Positions 62,221 through 64,000 of a DNA stretch of 64,000 bases are shown one piece after another. The DNA is from Vibrio japonicus (lineage in GTDB: Bacteria; Pseudomonadota; Gammaproteobacteria; Enterobacterales; Vibrionaceae): the NCBI RefSeq assembly GCF_024582835.1, contig NZ_CP102097.1, positions 682,001 to 746,000 on the forward strand, read 5' to 3'. Position 1 is the first letter of the stretch; every line of letters starts with the position of its first letter. Below the pieces are notes generated by a model that did no database searches, was not told the origin of the DNA, and was given only the letters and a program-made list of their open reading frames with translations. The translations under genes were made by a program, and so were the position numbers.

Positions 62221-64000
62221 ATGTGGATTCCTTCGAAATTAACCCGTCCGGGACGTTTACATAACGCGATTGTTCGCCCGAGAGTTCTTGATTTATTGCA
62301 ACAAGCCCCTTGCTATAAGCTGATCCTCTTTCGCTCACCTGCCGGTTATGGCAAAACAACCATGGCTTCTCAGTGGTTGGCAGATAAAATCAATGTCGGT
62401 TGGTACAGCATAGATGAGAGTGATAACGACTCCTTTCGATTTATGAACTACCTGCTTCAGGCACTCAACAAAGCGACAAACAACGCATGCCCTAATGCGC
62501 AAAAGCTTGCAGAAAAGCGCCAGTTCTCGTCTCTTCACTCCCTTTTTGGCGAAGTGTTTGCGGAACTGTCAGCATTTCACCAAGAGTGTTATTTAGTGTT
62601 AGATGACTATCACCTGATCAGTGACGATGAGATTCATGAAGCGATGCGGTTCTTCCTAAAGCATATGCCAGAAAATCTCACGCTTGTCGTCACCAGCCGT
62701 TCCGCACCACCACTTGGCACCGCCAATTTACGTGTCCGTGATCTGATGATAGAGATCGGCAATGAAATGCTCGCTTTTGATACCGAAGAAACAACACGAT
62801 TTTTCAATCAGCGTGTTGCCGATGGCATTGATGATTCAACCGCAAACAGTCTGAGAAATTACGTTGAGGGGTGGCCTTCTGCACTCCAACTTATTGCCCT
62901 TCAAGCTCAGCATCAACACAAGACGTTAGCCCAATCCGCGGAATCGTTTTCTCAATTCAATCATGCCCACTTATGGGATTATTTGGTTGAAGAAGTGTTT
63001 GATCTGCTTGATTCAGAAACGCGTCGATTCCTGTTGCAATGTTCCGTGCTTGATCACTTTAACGACACACTCGTGTCAGCATTAACAGAGCGTGATGACG
63101 CGCTGAGCATGATAGAGTCGCTCAATCGTTTTGGTCTGTTTATCTCCCCATTGGAAGGCGAGCAAAACTGGTATCGCTTCCACAACCTGTTTGCTGAATT
63201 TCTGACTCACGAGCGCTTCGCACGTATCCCACAGCAAGAGAAAGATCTGCACCAAAAGGCGGCGCAGGCGTGGCTAAAACTATCTTCCCCACATCAGGCA
63301 TTGCACCACGCGCAAAAAGCGGACAACAGTCAGTTAACTGCAGACATCATCAGTCAATATGGCTGGAAAATGTTTAACCGCGGCGAACTGCAAACACTAG
63401 AAAAAGCCATTGAGACATTAACGCCAGAGCAACTTTATAGCGACCCTAAACTTTGCATGTTGCAGGCGTGGCTGGCGCAAAGTCAGCACCGCTACAACGA
63501 TGTCGGCGATCTGCTGTCTAAAGCCGATGAGCAAATGAAAGCATTTAACGTCGTATTAAGCAGTCAGGAACAAGGCGAGTTTAACGCACTACGCGCTCAG
63601 GTCGCGATAAACCAGAACGAGCCAGAAAAGGCGCTAGAGCTGGCAGAGTTGTCGCTGAGTCAGCTCAATACCACCGTGTATCACAGTCGTATTGTGGCAA
63701 CCTCGGTCGTGGGTGAAGTGAACCACGTTCTTGGTCACCTGAGCCGCGCACTGCCAATGATGCAGCAGACAGAAAAGCTGGCACGTCAATATCAGGTTTA
63801 TCACCAAGCACTGTGGGCGATGCTACAACAGAGTGAGATTCTGATCGCACAAGGGTACGTTCAGGCCGCGTTTGAAGTACAGGATAATGCATTTAAGTTG
63901 ATTGAAGAGCAGCAATTGCAACAAGTTCCTCTACACGAGTTTTTACTCCGTGTCAGAGCGCAAATCCTGTGGTGTTGGAATCGCTTAGATGAAGCCGAAG
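62221..64000 (+). CDS. malT: Maltose regulon activator MalT (partial, runs off the window)
   Basis: 593 residues are present and the frame is open to the last base; full MalT is about 900. It starts [24 protein letters not shown]. The STAND NTPase domain has Walker [10 protein letters not shown] (39-47), [10 protein letters not shown] (Walker B-like), and the downstream winged-helix and TPR-like parts ([18 protein letters not shown] [40 protein letters not shown]-like [28 protein letters not shown]). It responds to maltotriose and activates malP-malQ divergently. The C-terminal LuxR-type DNA-binding domain lies beyond the window. Confidence 0.95.
   Translation, partial: MWIPSKLTRPGRLHNAIVRPRVLDLLQQAPCYKLILFRSPAGYGKTTMASQWLADKINVGWYSIDESDNDSFRFMNYLLQALNKATNNACPNAQKLAEKRQFSSLHSLFGEVFAELSAFHQECYLVLDDYHLISDDEIHEAMRFFLKHMPENLTLVVTSRSAPPLGTANLRVRDLMIEIGNEMLAFDTEETTRFFNQRVADGIDDSTANSLRNYVEGWPSALQLIALQAQHQHKTLAQSAESFSQFNHAHLWDYLVEEVFDLLDSETRRFLLQCSVLDHFNDTLVSALTERDDALSMIESLNRFGLFISPLEGEQNWYRFHNLFAEFLTHERFARIPQQEKDLHQKAAQAWLKLSSPHQALHHAQKADNSQLTADIISQYGWKMFNRGELQTLEKAIETLTPEQLYSDPKLCMLQAWLAQSQHRYNDVGDLLSKADEQMKAFNVVLSSQEQGEFNALRAQVAINQNEPEKALELAELSLSQLNTTVYHSRIVATSVVGEVNHVLGHLSRALPMMQQTEKLARQYQVYHQALWAMLQQSEILIAQGYVQAAFEVQDNAFKLIEEQQLQQVPLHEFLLRVRAQILWCWNRLDEAE

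Noticed and set aside
1..64000. tRNA, rRNA, CRISPR array or prophage
   Set aside because: No cloverleaf, rRNA-like block, spaced repeat array or phage structural gene was seen in the sequence.

Overview
The window looks like part of the second chromosome of a Vibrio, probably of the Harveyi clade (V. harveyi, V. alginolyticus or V. parahaemolyticus type). This is inferred from gene content. The chitinase has its catalytic DxDxE residues at D311, D313 and E315, the numbering of V. harveyi chitinase A. The malT / malP / malQ / glgB cluster, lpp beside an L,D-transpeptidase and photolyase, a second deoD, putAP, nagB and a Lap adhesin-control cluster also fit a Vibrio accessory chromosome. No rRNA, tRNA or CRISPR array was seen.

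Layout. Positions 1-7.6 kb hold the tail of a chemotaxis receptor, a DEAD-box helicase, lpp, and a leftward overlapping operon (DUF523-DUF1722 protein, MerR regulator, photolyase, L,D-transpeptidase) preceded by an array of TTGTAC-like repeats. deoD follows. 7.6-12.3 kb carries a protein with a duplicated zinc ribbon and two overlapping TPR genes: the second has an active-looking GGDEF domain, the first a decayed one. 12.3-19.7 kb looks like an inserted nucleoside-scavenging segment: an IS630-type element with a frameshifted transposase, then psuK-like, psuG, a CNT transporter, a DUF1097 membrane protein and a nucleoside hydrolase. 19.7-26 kb has a DUF3302/HlyD pair, a chemotaxis receptor, ferredoxin-NADP reductase, a DUF445 protein, an Lrp-type regulator and a small zinc-ribbon protein. 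26-33 kb is proline catabolism (putP, a detached PutA C-terminal-like domain, putA, an AraC regulator), followed by pdxH.

34-40 kb is a lapC-lapG-lapD-lapB cluster, which controls and exports a large adhesin through c-di-GMP; neither the adhesin nor the outer-membrane pore is here. 40-45 kb has chitinase A and tryptophanase. A tnaC-like leader peptide of 33 codons containing WFNLD lies upstream of tnaA. 45-53 kb holds a DUF2057 protein, a Sco/PCu(A)C copper-delivery operon, sstT, a Sel1 protein, nagB with a NagC-like operator, a histidine-rich exported protein and a HAD phosphatase. An IS4-type element then lies just downstream of glgB, followed by malQ, malP and the divergent malT, which runs off the end.

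Themes: nucleoside salvage (deoD, psuK/psuG, hydrolase), carbohydrate use (chitin, glucosamine-6-phosphate, maltodextrin), amino acid use (proline, tryptophan, serine/threonine) and c-di-GMP signalling (GGDEF pair, LapD). The most notable observations are the tnaC leader, the 17-bp repeat array before the photolyase operon, the paralogous active/decayed GGDEF pair, the split PutA C-terminal domain, and paired operator-like repeats at putA and its AraC regulator.
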